A stretch of DNA of 64,000 bases from Palsa-343 sp036269135 (GTDB lineage Bacteria; Acidobacteriota; Terriglobia; Terriglobales; Acidobacteriaceae): the NCBI GenBank assembly GCA_036269135.1, contig DATASQ010000023.1, positions 42,558 through 106,557 on the forward strand. The letters are read 5' to 3'. Both the position numbers and the translations under genes were made by a program. How positions within the stretch are numbered: position 1 is the first letter of the stretch; each line of letters starts with the position of its first letter. Below are positions 8,131-17,739 of this stretch, one piece after another. Under the pieces are notes generated by a model, which did no database searches, was not told where the DNA came from, and saw nothing but the letters and a program-made list of their open reading frames with translations.

Positions 8131-9450
8131 TTGATTCCGCGTTATACACGGCCCGCGATGGGGCGCATCTGGAGCGAGGACAGCCGATTCCGCGCGTGGC
8201 TGGAAGTGGAGACGGTGGCCAGCGAGGTGCTGGCTGAGGACGGGATTGTACCGCGCGAGGCAGCGCAGGGGATCCGCAAAAAGGGTGGCTTCGATCTGGA
8301 GCGCATCCACGCGATCGAAGCCGAAGTGAAGCACGACGTGATCGCCTTTACGACGGCGGTGGCGGAGAAGGTGGGTCCGGAGGCCCGCTGGCTCCACTAT
8401 GGGTTGACCTCGAATGACGTGGTGGACACGGCGCAGGCGCTGCAGGTGAAGGCGGCCTCGGCCATCATCCGCGAGGACATTGACCGGCTGATGAACGTGC
8501 TGCGGGCGCGGGCGCTGGAGTTCAAGAACACGCCGATGGTGGGCCGGACACACGGCATGCATGCGGAGCCGACCACGTTTGGGCTGAAGCTGCTGAACTG
8601 GTACGCGGAGATGCGGCGCAACCAGAGTCGCTTTGAAGCGGCTGCGGAACAAATGCGGATCGGCAAGCTGTCCGGTGCGGTGGGGACGTTTGGGCACATC
8701 GGTCCCGAGCATGAGGAGCGGATCTGCGAGCGGCTGGGCCTCGAGCCGGCGCCCATTGCGACGCAGGTGATCCAGCGCGACCGTCATGCCTATTATGTGG
8801 CGACGCTGGCGGTGATGACGGCGACGCTGGACAAGATGGCCACCGAGGTGCGGCACCTGCAGCGGACCGAGGTGCGGGAGGCGGAGGAGTTCTTCTCGGA
8901 GAAGCAAAAGGGCTCGTCGGCGATGCCGCACAAGCGGAATCCGATCACGGCGGAGCAGATCAGCGGGCTGGCCCGGGTGGTGCGATCCAATAGCCAGGCA
9001 GCCTTCGAGAATGTGGCGCTGTGGCACGAGCGGGATATTTCCCACTCGTCGGTGGAGCGGGTGATTCTGCCGGACTCGACGATCCTGACGGATTATCTGC
9101 TGGCGAAGACAGCGGGCCTGATTGAGAAGCTGCGGGTGTATCCCGCGCGGATGCAGAAGAACCTGGACTCGACGGGGGGACTGATCTTCAGCGGGCAGCT
9201 GCTGCTGGACCTCGCGGAAGCGGGGATGCAGCGCGAAGAGGCATATCGGCTGGTGCAGGCGCACGCGATGAATGCGTGGCAGAACGAGCTGGTGTTTCGC
9301 GAACTGGTGGCGGACGATCCAGCGATTACCGGGAAGCTGAGCGCGAAGAAACTGGAGCGGACGTTTGACCAGAGCCGGCAACTCGGGAATGTGGATGCGA
9401 TTTTTGCCCGGGTGCTGGGATCCGGCGGGAGCCACGAGCCCCACGCATGA
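8131..9450 (+). CDS. purB: Adenylosuccinate lyase
   Basis: Cytoplasmic homotetramer that removes fumarate from SAICAR and from adenylosuccinate in purine synthesis. The 439-aa protein starts MIPRYTRP as PurB proteins do, from TTG 8131 after a GGAGGAG site. The fumarase/aspartase superfamily signature SSAMPHKRNP supplies the catalytic serine loop, and GRTHGMHAEPTTFG carries the catalytic histidine. The downstream ubiX overlaps it by four bases (ATGA). Confidence 0.97.
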   Translation: MIPRYTRPAMGRIWSEDSRFRAWLEVETVASEVLAEDGIVPREAAQGIRKKGGFDLERIHAIEAEVKHDVIAFTTAVAEKVGPEARWLHYGLTSNDVVDTAQALQVKAASAIIREDIDRLMNVLRARALEFKNTPMVGRTHGMHAEPTTFGLKLLNWYAEMRRNQSRFEAAAEQMRIGKLSGAVGTFGHIGPEHEERICERLGLEPAPIATQVIQRDRHAYYVATLAVMTATLDKMATEVRHLQRTEVREAEEFFSEKQKGSSAMPHKRNPITAEQISGLARVVRSNSQAAFENVALWHERDISHSSVERVILPDSTILTDYLLAKTAGLIEKLRVYPARMQKNLDSTGGLIFSGQLLLDLAEAGMQREEAYRLVQAHAMNAWQNELVFRELVADDPAITGKLSAKKLERTFDQSRQLGNVDAIFARVLGSGGSHEPHA

Positions 9451-10049
9451 GCGCCGCGTGGAACTTGACGGTAGCCGTGACCGGCGCGAGCGGCGCTGCG
9501 TTTGGGCGGGCTCTGCTGCGGGCTCTGGAGGCGGATGAGCGCGTGGGGCGGGTGCACTTTGTCGCTTCGGAGAATGCGCTGCGCGTGCTGGCGGAGGAGC
9601 TGGGGATTTCCGGGCGGACGGGGCTGGTGGAGAAGCTGCTGGGGCGGACGTCGGCGAAGATTACGCAGCACAGCGAGAGCGATATTGGGGCGTCGATTGC
9701 GAGCGGGAGTTCTCCCTCGCACGGGATGATCGTGATGCCGTGCAGCATGGGGACGCTGGCGGGGATTGCGAACGGGCTGGCGAACAATTTGATCCAGCGA
9801 GCGGCGGACGTCTGCCTGAAGGAGCGGCGGCCGCTCATTCTCTGCCTGCGGGAGACGCCGTTCAACAAGATTCACATTCGCAATATGGGGCTGGCGGCGG
9901 ATGCGGGGGCTACGATTTTCCCGATGATCCCGGCGTTTTATAACAAGCCGGTGGACTCAGAGGAGATGGCGAAGCAGTTTGTGTGCCGGGTGCTGGCGCA
10001 CGTCGGGCTGGCGCAGGCGGATGCGTATGTGTGGAAAGACAAGGGCTAG
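9447..10049 (+). CDS. ubiX: Flavin prenyltransferase UbiX
   Basis: Attaches a dimethylallyl group to FMN to make prenylated FMN, the cofactor of UbiD-type decarboxylases. The 200-aa protein has the flavoprotein start VAVTGASGAAFG, the MPCSMGTLAGIANGLANN motif and the RETPFNKIHIRNM segment that binds the prenyl phosphate. The start codon overlaps the purB stop (ATGA), so translation is coupled. No ubiD is present in this window; the partner enzyme must be elsewhere. Confidence 0.95.
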   Translation: MSAAWNLTVAVTGASGAAFGRALLRALEADERVGRVHFVASENALRVLAEELGISGRTGLVEKLLGRTSAKITQHSESDIGASIASGSSPSHGMIVMPCSMGTLAGIANGLANNLIQRAADVCLKERRPLILCLRETPFNKIHIRNMGLAADAGATIFPMIPAFYNKPVDSEEMAKQFVCRVLAHVGLAQADAYVWKDKG

Positions 10050-10084
10050 CGTCTGGCGTATAGCGCCCAGAAAACCACCATCAA

Positions 10085-10606
10085 TTAAACAGTGAGGCGG
10101 ACGAGCTGTTCGGCTTCGATGCGGGGGCCGAGGATCGAGACTCTCGGCACCTGGCCGCGCGCCATCGCGACTTCGTCGCATTTGTAGAGGCGCGGGCAGT
10201 TCTGGCAATCCTTGAAGATTTTGTCGGGGAGCGCAGTGCGGTCCTCCACCTCGCGGAAGCCGTAGCGGAAGAAGAAGTCCGGGATGCGGGTGAAGAGGCA
10301 GACGCAGCCGACGCCGTGCTCTTCGGCCTCTCCGAGGAGGGCGTGGAGCAATTCGCCACCGACACCGTGACTTTTTGCCTCGGGACGGACCACGATGGAG
10401 CGGACTTCGGCGAGATGCGGTCCGTAAAGGTGGAGCGCGCCGCAGCCGAGAAAGATGCCGCCTTCGGATTCGGCGACGGTGAAGTCGCGCACATTCTCGC
10501 AAATTTCGGCGAAGACGCGGCGGAGCAGGGTTCCGTCGCCGGAGAGGCTGTTGACCAGGTCGTAGATGTCGGTGGCGTCCTGGAGACGGGCCTTACGCAC
10601 GCGCAT
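10085..10606 (-). CDS. GNAT acetyltransferase, probable N-acetylglutamate synthase
   Basis: 173-residue single GNAT domain. The acetyl-CoA loop is visible as VRPEAKSHGVGGELL, followed by RIPDFFFRYGF, both resembling the C-terminal acetyltransferase half of ArgA and the short ArgA enzymes that lack the kinase-like domain. It also has a small Cys cluster (DCQNCPRLYKC) near residue 135. As the last gene of the arginine operon it most likely supplies N-acetylglutamate for ArgB. ATG 10606 follows a perfect GGAGG and overlaps the end of argH by 14 bases. The specific substrate is inference from context. Confidence 0.82.
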   Translation of the reverse strand: MRVRKARLQDATDIYDLVNSLSGDGTLLRRVFAEICENVRDFTVAESEGGIFLGCGALHLYGPHLAEVRSIVVRPEAKSHGVGGELLHALLGEAEEHGVGCVCLFTRIPDFFFRYGFREVEDRTALPDKIFKDCQNCPRLYKCDEVAMARGQVPRVSILGPRIEAEQLVRLTV

Positions 10607-12056
10607 CGGGCACCTCCGGTACGGGTGGCGGCGCGTGCCGCGCGGCGAGAGACTGAACGCGAGTCTGAGCATCGGCGAGGGCGGCGTGGACGCGGTTGCG
10701 CGCGGTGCCGCCGAGGACATCGTGGCAATCGAGCGTGGCCTGAAGCGAGATGGCGGCAAAGAAGTCCTCCTCGAACTCTTCGCCGAACTGGCGGATCTCG
10801 TAGAGAGAGAGATCGCCCAGCTCGCATTTCTTGTCGACACAGTAGCGCACGGCATGGCCGATCTTCTCGTGAGCCTTCCGGAAGGGAACGCCCTTGTGGA
10901 CGAGATACGTGGCCGCGGCCATAGCGTTGAGGAAGCCGGACTGCGTGGCTGCCAGCATGCGGTCGTGGCGGAAATTCAGAGCGCGGGTGAAATCCGGGAG
11001 CAACCGTAGAATGCCGGCGAGCGTATCGGCCACTTCGAAGACGGGTTCCTGGGTCTCCTGCATGTCTTTGTTGTAAGCGAGAGGCAGGCCTTTGAGCAGC
11101 GTGGCGAGCGTGGTGGCGGCGCCGAGCAGCCGTCCGCTCTTACCCCGCAGCAGCTCTGTCAGGTCCGGGTTCTTCTTCTGCGGCATAGCGCTGGAACCCG
11201 TGGAAAATTCTTCGGGCAGATCGAGGAAGCCGAACTCGGCGGTGGAGTAGAGGGTGAGCTCTTCGGCAAAGCGCGACAGATGGATGCCGAGCGTGGAAGC
11301 GGCCTGCGCGAATTCGAGAGCGAAATCGCGGTCGCTCGTAGCGTCCATGCTGTTCGCGGTGGGAGCCGTGAAACCCAGCTCGCGGGAGGCGATGGTGCGG
11401 TCGAGAGCGAGGGTGGCGCCGGCCACGGCTCCGGAGCCGAGGGGACAGAAGTTGAGACGCACGCGGCAGTCCTCGAAGCGGGAGATATCGCGGAGGATCA
11501 TCTCAACATAGGCGAGCAGCCAGTGCGCGATAAGGACGGGCTCGGCCCGCTGCAGATGCGTGTAGGAGGGCATCGCGGCGGTTTCGGCCTCGCGCGCCTG
11601 CTCGAGAAGCGCGAGCGCCCATGCGGTGAGCTGGGCTGCGCAGGCAGCGATGGAATCGCGGACGAAGAGGCGCAGATCGGTGGCGATTTGCTCGTTGCGG
11701 CTGCGGCCGGTGTGGAGCTTCAGCGCGAGGTCGCCGATCTCGGCGGTGAGCGACAGCTCGACGAAGTGGTGGATGTCCTCGGCTTCGGAGGAGGCCATGG
11801 CCGCGGGTACGGCGTTGCCGGAGCCGGCAGGGATGACGCGCGCGAGGATTGTGTCCAGGCCGCATAGCGTGGTTTCCAGCTCGGCAGGCGTCAGAATGCC
11901 GGCAGCGGCGATAGCGCGGGCGTGGGCCTTGCTGGCGGCTACTTCCTGCGGCAGCAGCCGTCCGTCGAAACCCAGCGACCGCTGCCAGGCCTCGAATTGA
12001 GGATCGGGGGCTGCGCGAAAACGGCCGGACCACATTTTGGCGGGTTGATCGGACAT
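10593..12056 (-). CDS. argH: Argininosuccinate lyase
   Basis: Last step of arginine synthesis: splits argininosuccinate into arginine and fumarate. 487 aa with MWSGRF near the N-terminus, the HTGRSRNEQIATDLRL motif and the superfamily signature GSSAMPQKKNPD carrying the catalytic serine. Its ATG shares one base with the argG stop (TGATG), indicating coupled translation. Length is slightly above the usual ~460 because of a C-terminal Pro/Ala tail. Confidence 0.96.
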   Translation of the reverse strand: MSDQPAKMWSGRFRAAPDPQFEAWQRSLGFDGRLLPQEVAASKAHARAIAAAGILTPAELETTLCGLDTILARVIPAGSGNAVPAAMASSEAEDIHHFVELSLTAEIGDLALKLHTGRSRNEQIATDLRLFVRDSIAACAAQLTAWALALLEQAREAETAAMPSYTHLQRAEPVLIAHWLLAYVEMILRDISRFEDCRVRLNFCPLGSGAVAGATLALDRTIASRELGFTAPTANSMDATSDRDFALEFAQAASTLGIHLSRFAEELTLYSTAEFGFLDLPEEFSTGSSAMPQKKNPDLTELLRGKSGRLLGAATTLATLLKGLPLAYNKDMQETQEPVFEVADTLAGILRLLPDFTRALNFRHDRMLAATQSGFLNAMAAATYLVHKGVPFRKAHEKIGHAVRYCVDKKCELGDLSLYEIRQFGEEFEEDFFAAISLQATLDCHDVLGGTARNRVHAALADAQTRVQSLAARHAPPPVPEVPDARA

Positions 12057-13405
12057 CAGGACTCCTCGCCTTTGGTGGTCCCGCTGTTGAGCCGCGGCAT
12101 CTCGGAACCCTGGCTCAGGGTGATGAGGCCGCTCTCGGCGTAGGTCATCAGCTTGGCGCGGGTGTCCGTGATATCCAAATTGCGCATGGTGAGCTGGCCG
12201 ATGCGGTCGCGCGGGGAGAAGACGGAGTCGGTCTTCTCCATGCTGAGGCGCTCGGGGTGGAAGGTGAGGTTGGGCGACTCGGTGTTGAGAATCGAGTAGT
12301 CGTTGCCGCGGCGCAACTCGAGCGTGACCTGGCCGGTAATGGGGCTCGCGACCCAGCGCTGCGCGGACTCGCGGAGCATGATGGCCTGGGAATCGAACCA
12401 GCGTCCCTGATAGAGGAGGCGGCCCAGCTTGCGGCCGTTCTCGCGGTACTGCTCGATGGTGTCCTCATTATGAATGCCGGTAATCAGGCGCTCATAGGCG
12501 ATGAACAGCAGGGCCAGCCCGGGCGCCTCGTAGATGCCGCGGCTCTTGGCCTCGATGATGCGGTTCTCGATCTGATCGCTCATGCCGAGACCGTGGCGGC
12601 CGCCGATGCGGTTGGCTTCGAGCAGCAATTCGACCGGATCGGAAAACTCGCTGCCATTGAGGCCAACGGGAAAGCCTTGTTCGAAGCGGACGGTCACTTC
12701 TTCGCGCTTGACCGCGATATCGTCCCGCCAGAAGGCAGTGCCCATGATGGGCTCGACGATCCGGATACTGCTGGACAGCTGTTCGAGATCCTTGGCTTCG
12801 TGGGTGGCGCCCAGAAGGTTGGAGTCGGTGGAATAAGCTTTCTCGGCGGACATCTTGTAATCGAAGCCGGACCGCTGCAGGAAGGCGGACATCTCCGCGC
12901 GGCCGCCGAGCTCGTCGATGAACGCCGCGTCGAGCCAGGGTTTGTACACCTTGAGACGGGGATTGACCAACAGGCCGTAGCGATAGAAGCGCTCGATGTC
13001 GTTGCCCTTGAAGGTGGAGCCGTCGCCCCAGATATTGACGTCGTCCTCCTGCATGGCGGTGACCAGCATGGTGCCGGTGACGGCGCGTCCGAGCGGTGTG
13101 GTGTTGAAGTAGGTAACGCCGGCGGTGGAGATGTGAAAAGCGCCGGACTGCAGAGCGGCGATGCCTTCGCGCACCAGGGGACCGCGGCAGTCGATCAGGC
13201 GGGCCCTTTCCGCGCCATATTCGAGCGCCTTACGGGGGATGGCGTCGTAGTCGGTCTCGTCGGGCTGCCCGAGGTTGGCCGTGTAGGCGTAGGGCAGCGC
13301 GCCCTTCTGCTTCATCCAGTGCAGCGCGGCGCTGGTATCGAGGCCGCCGGAAAAAGCGATACCGACCTTTTGGCCGACCGGCAAATTTTCAAGAATTACC
13401 GACAT
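12056..13405 (-). CDS. argG: Argininosuccinate synthase, long E. coli-like subclass
   Basis: ATP-dependent ligation of citrulline and aspartate. 449 aa, matching the ~447-aa E. coli-type enzyme rather than the ~400-aa common type. The PP-loop ATP motif is AFSGGLDTSAAL and NIWGDGSTFKGNDIERFYRY (in two parts) is characteristic of the long subclass. Start at 13405 (MSVILENLP) is chosen because everything upstream is poorly protein-like. A 105-base gap separates it from argF. Confidence 0.96.
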   Translation of the reverse strand: MSVILENLPVGQKVGIAFSGGLDTSAALHWMKQKGALPYAYTANLGQPDETDYDAIPRKALEYGAERARLIDCRGPLVREGIAALQSGAFHISTAGVTYFNTTPLGRAVTGTMLVTAMQEDDVNIWGDGSTFKGNDIERFYRYGLLVNPRLKVYKPWLDAAFIDELGGRAEMSAFLQRSGFDYKMSAEKAYSTDSNLLGATHEAKDLEQLSSSIRIVEPIMGTAFWRDDIAVKREEVTVRFEQGFPVGLNGSEFSDPVELLLEANRIGGRHGLGMSDQIENRIIEAKSRGIYEAPGLALLFIAYERLITGIHNEDTIEQYRENGRKLGRLLYQGRWFDSQAIMLRESAQRWVASPITGQVTLELRRGNDYSILNTESPNLTFHPERLSMEKTDSVFSPRDRIGQLTMRNLDITDTRAKLMTYAESGLITLSQGSEMPRLNSGTTKGEES

Positions 13406-13510
13406 TGCGTGCAAAAACCTCGGGATGGTTCGGTTCTCTGGGGCAGCATTATCGCCTCGCACGCCCACCCTGTCGCCCTGTGGCGGCGACCGGGATGGGC
13501 AACCTGGTTG

Positions 13511-14500
13511 TTACTGCTTTTCGCCGCGGCCGAGCAGCATGAGCAGCAGGGCCTTTTGCGCGTGCATGCGGTTTTCGGCCTGGTCGAAGACGACCGACTG
13601 CGGCCCATCGAGCACGGCGTCGGTGACTTCGGCGTTGCGGTGCGCGGGCAGGCAATGCATGAAGACGGCGCTGGGTGCGGCCTGGGCCATCAGCGTCTCG
13701 TTCACCTGATACGGCTTGAAGATGGGAGCGCGCTTGGTCGCTTCATGCTCGAAACCCATGCTGGTGCACACGTCGGTGTAGACGGCGTCGGCATCTTTGA
13801 CGGCAGCGACAGGATCGTTGACCAGGCTGATGTTGGACCCGGTGACGTTGGCGATGGCACGGGCCTGGGCGACGATGTCTGCTTTGGGGGCGTAGTTCCT
13901 GGGCGTGCCCACCGTGCAGTGCGCGCCCAGCTGGGCAGCGGTGAGCATGAGCGAGTGGCAAACGTTATTCCCGTCGCCGAGATAGGTGAAGTTGAAGCCG
14001 GTGAGATCGCCGAAGCGCTCCTGGAGCGTCATGAAATCGGCGATGGCCTGGCAGGGATGCTCGAGATCGCTGAGCGCATTGATCACCGGCACGCTTGCAT
14101 ACTGCGCCATCTCGGTGATGGTGTCGTGCGCGTAGGTGCGCAGCACAATCACTTGCACCCACCGCTCGACGTTACGAGCGATGTCGGCCAGCGATTCGCG
14201 CTCGCCAAGAGGCGATGAGGTCTGGTCGACGAACAGCGCCGATCCGCCGAGGGTATTCATCGCCGTCTGAAAAGTGAGACGCGTGCGCAGCGAGGCCTTC
14301 TCAAAAAACATGACCATCTGCTTCGCGTCCAGGGCCCAGCGGTACGCGCCGGGGTTGGCCTTGACGTCGTGGGCGAGGTCGAGAATCGCCGCCAGCTCTC
14401 CGGTGGTGAGGTCGGCGACGGAGCACAGATCCCGCCCAGCCATCGAAACCGCGGGCGATGTAGATTCCACTTCCTGCAGGACTGCCGGTTTAGCTGCCAA
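13511..14500 (-). CDS. argF: Ornithine carbamoyltransferase
   Basis: Makes citrulline from ornithine and carbamoyl phosphate. 329 aa. The carbamoyl-phosphate loop reads FEKASLRTRLTF, a LRTR variant of the usual STRTR; HPCQAIADFMT and the C-terminal HCLPAHRNAEVTD are standard for ornithine rather than acetyl- or succinylornithine transcarbamylases. TTG at 14500 is used because GGAGGAAAG precedes it by the right distance; it overlaps argD by 11 bases. Confidence 0.94.
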   Translation of the reverse strand: MAAKPAVLQEVESTSPAVSMAGRDLCSVADLTTGELAAILDLAHDVKANPGAYRWALDAKQMVMFFEKASLRTRLTFQTAMNTLGGSALFVDQTSSPLGERESLADIARNVERWVQVIVLRTYAHDTITEMAQYASVPVINALSDLEHPCQAIADFMTLQERFGDLTGFNFTYLGDGNNVCHSLMLTAAQLGAHCTVGTPRNYAPKADIVAQARAIANVTGSNISLVNDPVAAVKDADAVYTDVCTSMGFEHEATKRAPIFKPYQVNETLMAQAAPSAVFMHCLPAHRNAEVTDAVLDGPQSVVFDQAENRMHAQKALLLMLLGRGEKQ

Positions 14501-15746
14501 TTTTCTTTCCTCCTGTGACCGGCGCGGCTGCTGTGGGCGCCGCCTGCTCGGTGAGAATTTGGTCGAGTGCTGCGATGGCCTCGTCCACGTGCTCCCGCTG
14601 CAAAATGTAGGGCGGAAGGAAGCGCAGAACGGTCTCGCTGGTGCGGTTGATGAGGATTGTTCGATCCGTCATCGCGGTGAGAACGGACTTGGCGAGGTCG
14701 GCGGAGTCGAGTTCCAGGGCCAGCATGAGGCCCAGACCGCGGACATCGGTGATGCAGGCGTGCTTTTCAGCGAGGCCGTTGAGCTGGTCGCGGAAATACT
14801 GGCCCACGGCGGTGACGCGTTCGAGCAACCCATCGCGCTCCAGGGTTTCGAGGACGGCGAGGGCCACGGCGCAGGCCAGCGGCCCGCCGCCGAAGGTCGT
14901 TCCATGCATACCGGCGTGTATGGCGCGGGCGGCCTCTTCAGTGCAGAGCATCGCGCCCAGCGGGATGCCGCCGGCCAGAGGCTTGGCGAGCGTGGTGATG
15001 TCGGGCTGAATGCCATAGTGCTGGTACGCGCAGAATTTGCCGGTGCGGCCGAGGCCGGACTGGATCTCGTCGGCGATGAGCAGCGCGCCGGTCGAGCGGG
15101 TGAGATCGCGCGCCGCCTGGAGGAATTCGTGCGAGAGCGGACGGATGCCGCCTTCGCCCTGGATGGGCTCGAGCAGAATGGCACAGACCTCGGTGGAGAA
15201 CTTTGCCTTCAGGTCGGCGACGTCGTTGAAGCGGACGAATTCGACGCCGGGCATGACGGGATCGAAGGGCTCGCGGTATTTGTCTTTCCATGTCACGGCG
15301 ACAGAACCCATGGTGCGTCCGTGAAAGCTGTTCTCGAGGGCAAGGAATTTCGTGCCGAGAGGTGTGCCTTCGCTGCGTTTCAGTCCCGCATAGGCGCGAG
15401 CGAGCTTGAGGGCGGCTTCGTTCGCCTCGGTGCCGCTGTTGCAGAAGAACGCGCGGTCCATGCCGGTAGCTTCAGTGAGACGCAGGGCGAGCGCGGCCTG
15501 GCCCTCCGTGTAATAGAGGTTCGACGTATGGATGAGCTTACGGCTCTGGTCCGCGATGGCCTTTTCGATGGCGGGGTGAGCGTAGCCCAGAGCATTGACG
15601 CCGATGCCGCTCAGAAGGTCGAGGTAGCGCGTGCCGTGGTCGTCGATGAGGTATACGCCTTCGCCGCGGACGAAGAGCAGAGGATAGCGGTCGTAGGTGC
15701 CGAGGAGAAGCTTCGCCTCGGCGGCACGAAGTTCGTCGAGTTGCAT
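14490..15746 (-). CDS. argD: Acetylornithine aminotransferase
   Basis: PLP enzyme converting N-acetylglutamate semialdehyde to N-acetylornithine. 418 aa with CNSGTEANEAALKLAR, the Asp-containing LIADEIQSGLGRTG and the PLP-lysine motif TTLAKPLAGGIPLGA. Two starts compete: ATG 15746, preceded by AAAGGAG, and ATG 15794, which overlaps the argB stop as ATGA and would add 16 residues. The former gives the usual N-terminus (LDELRAAEAKLLLGTY). Confidence 0.95.
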   Translation of the reverse strand: MQLDELRAAEAKLLLGTYDRYPLLFVRGEGVYLIDDHGTRYLDLLSGIGVNALGYAHPAIEKAIADQSRKLIHTSNLYYTEGQAALALRLTEATGMDRAFFCNSGTEANEAALKLARAYAGLKRSEGTPLGTKFLALENSFHGRTMGSVAVTWKDKYREPFDPVMPGVEFVRFNDVADLKAKFSTEVCAILLEPIQGEGGIRPLSHEFLQAARDLTRSTGALLIADEIQSGLGRTGKFCAYQHYGIQPDITTLAKPLAGGIPLGAMLCTEEAARAIHAGMHGTTFGGGPLACAVALAVLETLERDGLLERVTAVGQYFRDQLNGLAEKHACITDVRGLGLMLALELDSADLAKSVLTAMTDRTILINRTSETVLRFLPPYILQREHVDEAIAALDQILTEQAAPTAAAPVTGGKKIGS

Positions 15747-15790
15747 GGATCTCCTTTCAGTTGGGTGTGGGGACGTCATCGCAGCGTTGC

Positions 15791-16573
15791 TCATGCGACC
15801 ATCACCTCCGTGCCGTGCGCGACGCGGCTGCTGCAGAGGTCGGGGAGCATGTCGGCCGAGGCCGCAGGCAGGATGCGCACACGTTTGACCCCGTTGAGCA
15901 GGGCTTCGCGGCAGGCGCTGAGCTTGGGCAGCATGCCGCCGGTGATGACGGCGTCGCGTGTAAGGGCCGCGATTTGGTCGATGGAAAGCCAGCGCATCAC
16001 GCTGCCGTCCGCGGCCAGCACGCCGGGGACGTCGGTGAGAAAGACCAGCGCGTCGGCCTTGCAGGCGCCCGCGCAGGCCGCAGCCATCTCGTCGGCATTG
16101 ATGTTGTAGTACTCGCCGTCGAACCCGAGCGCGATGGAGGAGATCACAGGGACGGCGTCCATCTGCCAGATCGCTTCGAGCCAGCGGGGATCGGCGGAGG
16201 CGATTTCACCGACGAAACCGAGGTCCGGGGCAGTTTTCTTCTTGCGGGCGCGGAAGACGAGGCCGTCGCCGCCGGAAAGGCCGACAGCGGGCTGTCCATG
16301 CGAGCCGAGGGCGGCCACCAGAGCCTTATTGACGCCGCCGCCGAGAACCATAAGCGCGGTGTCGCGCGTCTCGGCGTCGGTGATGCGCAGGCCGGCGACG
16401 AACTCGCTCTGCTTGCCGAGTTGCTTCAGCGTGCGGGTCAGTTGGACGCCGCCCCCGTGCACGATCGCCACCTGGTGGCCGTCCTTTGCCAGCTCGGCAA
16501 TGGCCTGGGCGCAGGCGTGCAGGAGCTCGTGGTTTTCCAGCGTCGCGCCTCCGAGTTTCACTACGTATCTCAT
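15791..16573 (-). CDS. argB: Acetylglutamate kinase
   Basis: Phosphorylates N-acetylglutamate. 260 aa, the short ArgB form. Motifs: VVKLGGATLEN at the N-terminus (phosphate-binding Lys), VHGGGVQLT, and INADEMAAACA plus FLTDVPGVL near the nucleotide site. The long N-terminal helix associated with arginine-inhibited hexameric ArgB is absent, so feedback inhibition may act elsewhere, for example on the GNAT gene. ATG overlaps the argC stop (ATGA). Confidence 0.95.
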   Translation of the reverse strand: MRYVVKLGGATLENHELLHACAQAIAELAKDGHQVAIVHGGGVQLTRTLKQLGKQSEFVAGLRITDAETRDTALMVLGGGVNKALVAALGSHGQPAVGLSGGDGLVFRARKKKTAPDLGFVGEIASADPRWLEAIWQMDAVPVISSIALGFDGEYYNINADEMAAACAGACKADALVFLTDVPGVLAADGSVMRWLSIDQIAALTRDAVITGGMLPKLSACREALLNGVKRVRILPAASADMLPDLCSSRVAHGTEVMVA

Positions 16574-17637
16574 CGCAGTCCTTCCGCTTCTTCGAGGCCA
16601 GCCATCAGGTTCATGTTCTGCACCGCCTGGCCGGCAGCGCCTTTCAGCAGGTTGTCGAGACAGGAGACGATGACGCATCGTCGCCCGTCGGCGGAGAGTT
16701 GAAACCCAATGTCGCAGTAATTGGTGCGGACCGAATATTGGATTTGCGGCAGCTGGCCGGCAGGGAAGACGCGGACCAGCGGGCTCTCGGCGAAAAATTC
16801 TCGGTAGAGGGATTCGACTTCGCCGGACTGGCGCGGTTGGGCAAACCAGACGTACATCGTGGAAAGAATGCCGCGCGGAATGGGCAGCAGATGCGGCGTG
16901 AAAACGATCTGGTCCGGCGCGAGCGAGAGCTGCTCGAGCAGCTCGCCGGTATGGCGGTGGGAAAAGACCCCGTACGCGGAGAGGTTGTCGGCCGCGTGCA
17001 TGAAATGCGTTTTCGCTGTGGGCGCTTTACCGGCGCCGGAGACACCGGACTTGGCGTCGCAGACGATGCCGCGATCGAGGTCGATCCAGTTGGCGGAGAC
17101 CAGCGGCTTGAGGGCGAGGATGATGGAGGTCGCGTAGCACCCGGGATTGGCGACGAGAACGGCGTCGCGAATCTCATCGCGATGCAGCTCAGGCATGCCA
17201 TAGACGGCTTTCGTCTGAATAGAGGTGGCTACTGATGACCCCTCGTCGGCAAACTGATAGACGGCGCGGTTTTCCGCGCCGGTAAGGCGCCAGGCGCCAC
17301 TGAGATCGATGACACGGAGGCCCTGATCGAGGGCTTCGGGCACCAGCGTGCGCGATTGCTCGTGGGGTGTGGCGAGGAAGAGAACCTCAATCTTGTGGTC
17401 CCGCAGCCGACCCCAGGAGAACGGCTCGATACGCAGAGCCTCCGGTCCGAGGCCCGTGCCGTTATTGTCCATCAGGTGGGGATGGAGAGAGGCGAGAGGC
17501 TCAGGCTGCGCGTCGGCGCGGCTGAGCAGCAGAGGCGGCTGGCCCTGCAGCGCGGGATGATGCAGGAGCAGGCGCGCCAGCTCCATGCCGGCATAGCCGC
17601 TCACGCCCATCACTGCTGTTTGAATCCTCGTCTCCAT
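16570..17637 (-). CDS. argC: N-acetyl-gamma-glutamyl-phosphate reductase
   Basis: NADPH-dependent reduction of N-acetylglutamyl phosphate. 355 aa with the nucleotide-binding start VMGVSGYAGMELARLL and the active-site VANPGCYATS containing the catalytic cysteine. GRLRD..VLFLATPHEQS is also typical. ATG 17637 follows GGAGA; an ATG four codons upstream is weaker. First biosynthetic gene after argR, 102 bases downstream of it. Confidence 0.96.
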   Translation of the reverse strand: METRIQTAVMGVSGYAGMELARLLLHHPALQGQPPLLLSRADAQPEPLASLHPHLMDNNGTGLGPEALRIEPFSWGRLRDHKIEVLFLATPHEQSRTLVPEALDQGLRVIDLSGAWRLTGAENRAVYQFADEGSSVATSIQTKAVYGMPELHRDEIRDAVLVANPGCYATSIILALKPLVSANWIDLDRGIVCDAKSGVSGAGKAPTAKTHFMHAADNLSAYGVFSHRHTGELLEQLSLAPDQIVFTPHLLPIPRGILSTMYVWFAQPRQSGEVESLYREFFAESPLVRVFPAGQLPQIQYSVRTNYCDIGFQLSADGRRCVIVSCLDNLLKGAAGQAVQNMNLMAGLEEAEGLR

Positions 17638-17739
17638 GATTCTCCGCATCCCTGACTGCAAATTCGTTTGGACTCTCACGGTCCTGATTCGATTCGTTAA
17701 TTTCTTCCTGCTCGCGCCGCCCCCTCCAACCGGACGAGA

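Noticed and set aside
13406..13510. Hairpin-like GTCGCC/GGCGAC in the argF-argG gap as a terminator
   Set aside because: No T-run follows on the transcribed strand and the two genes belong to one operon.
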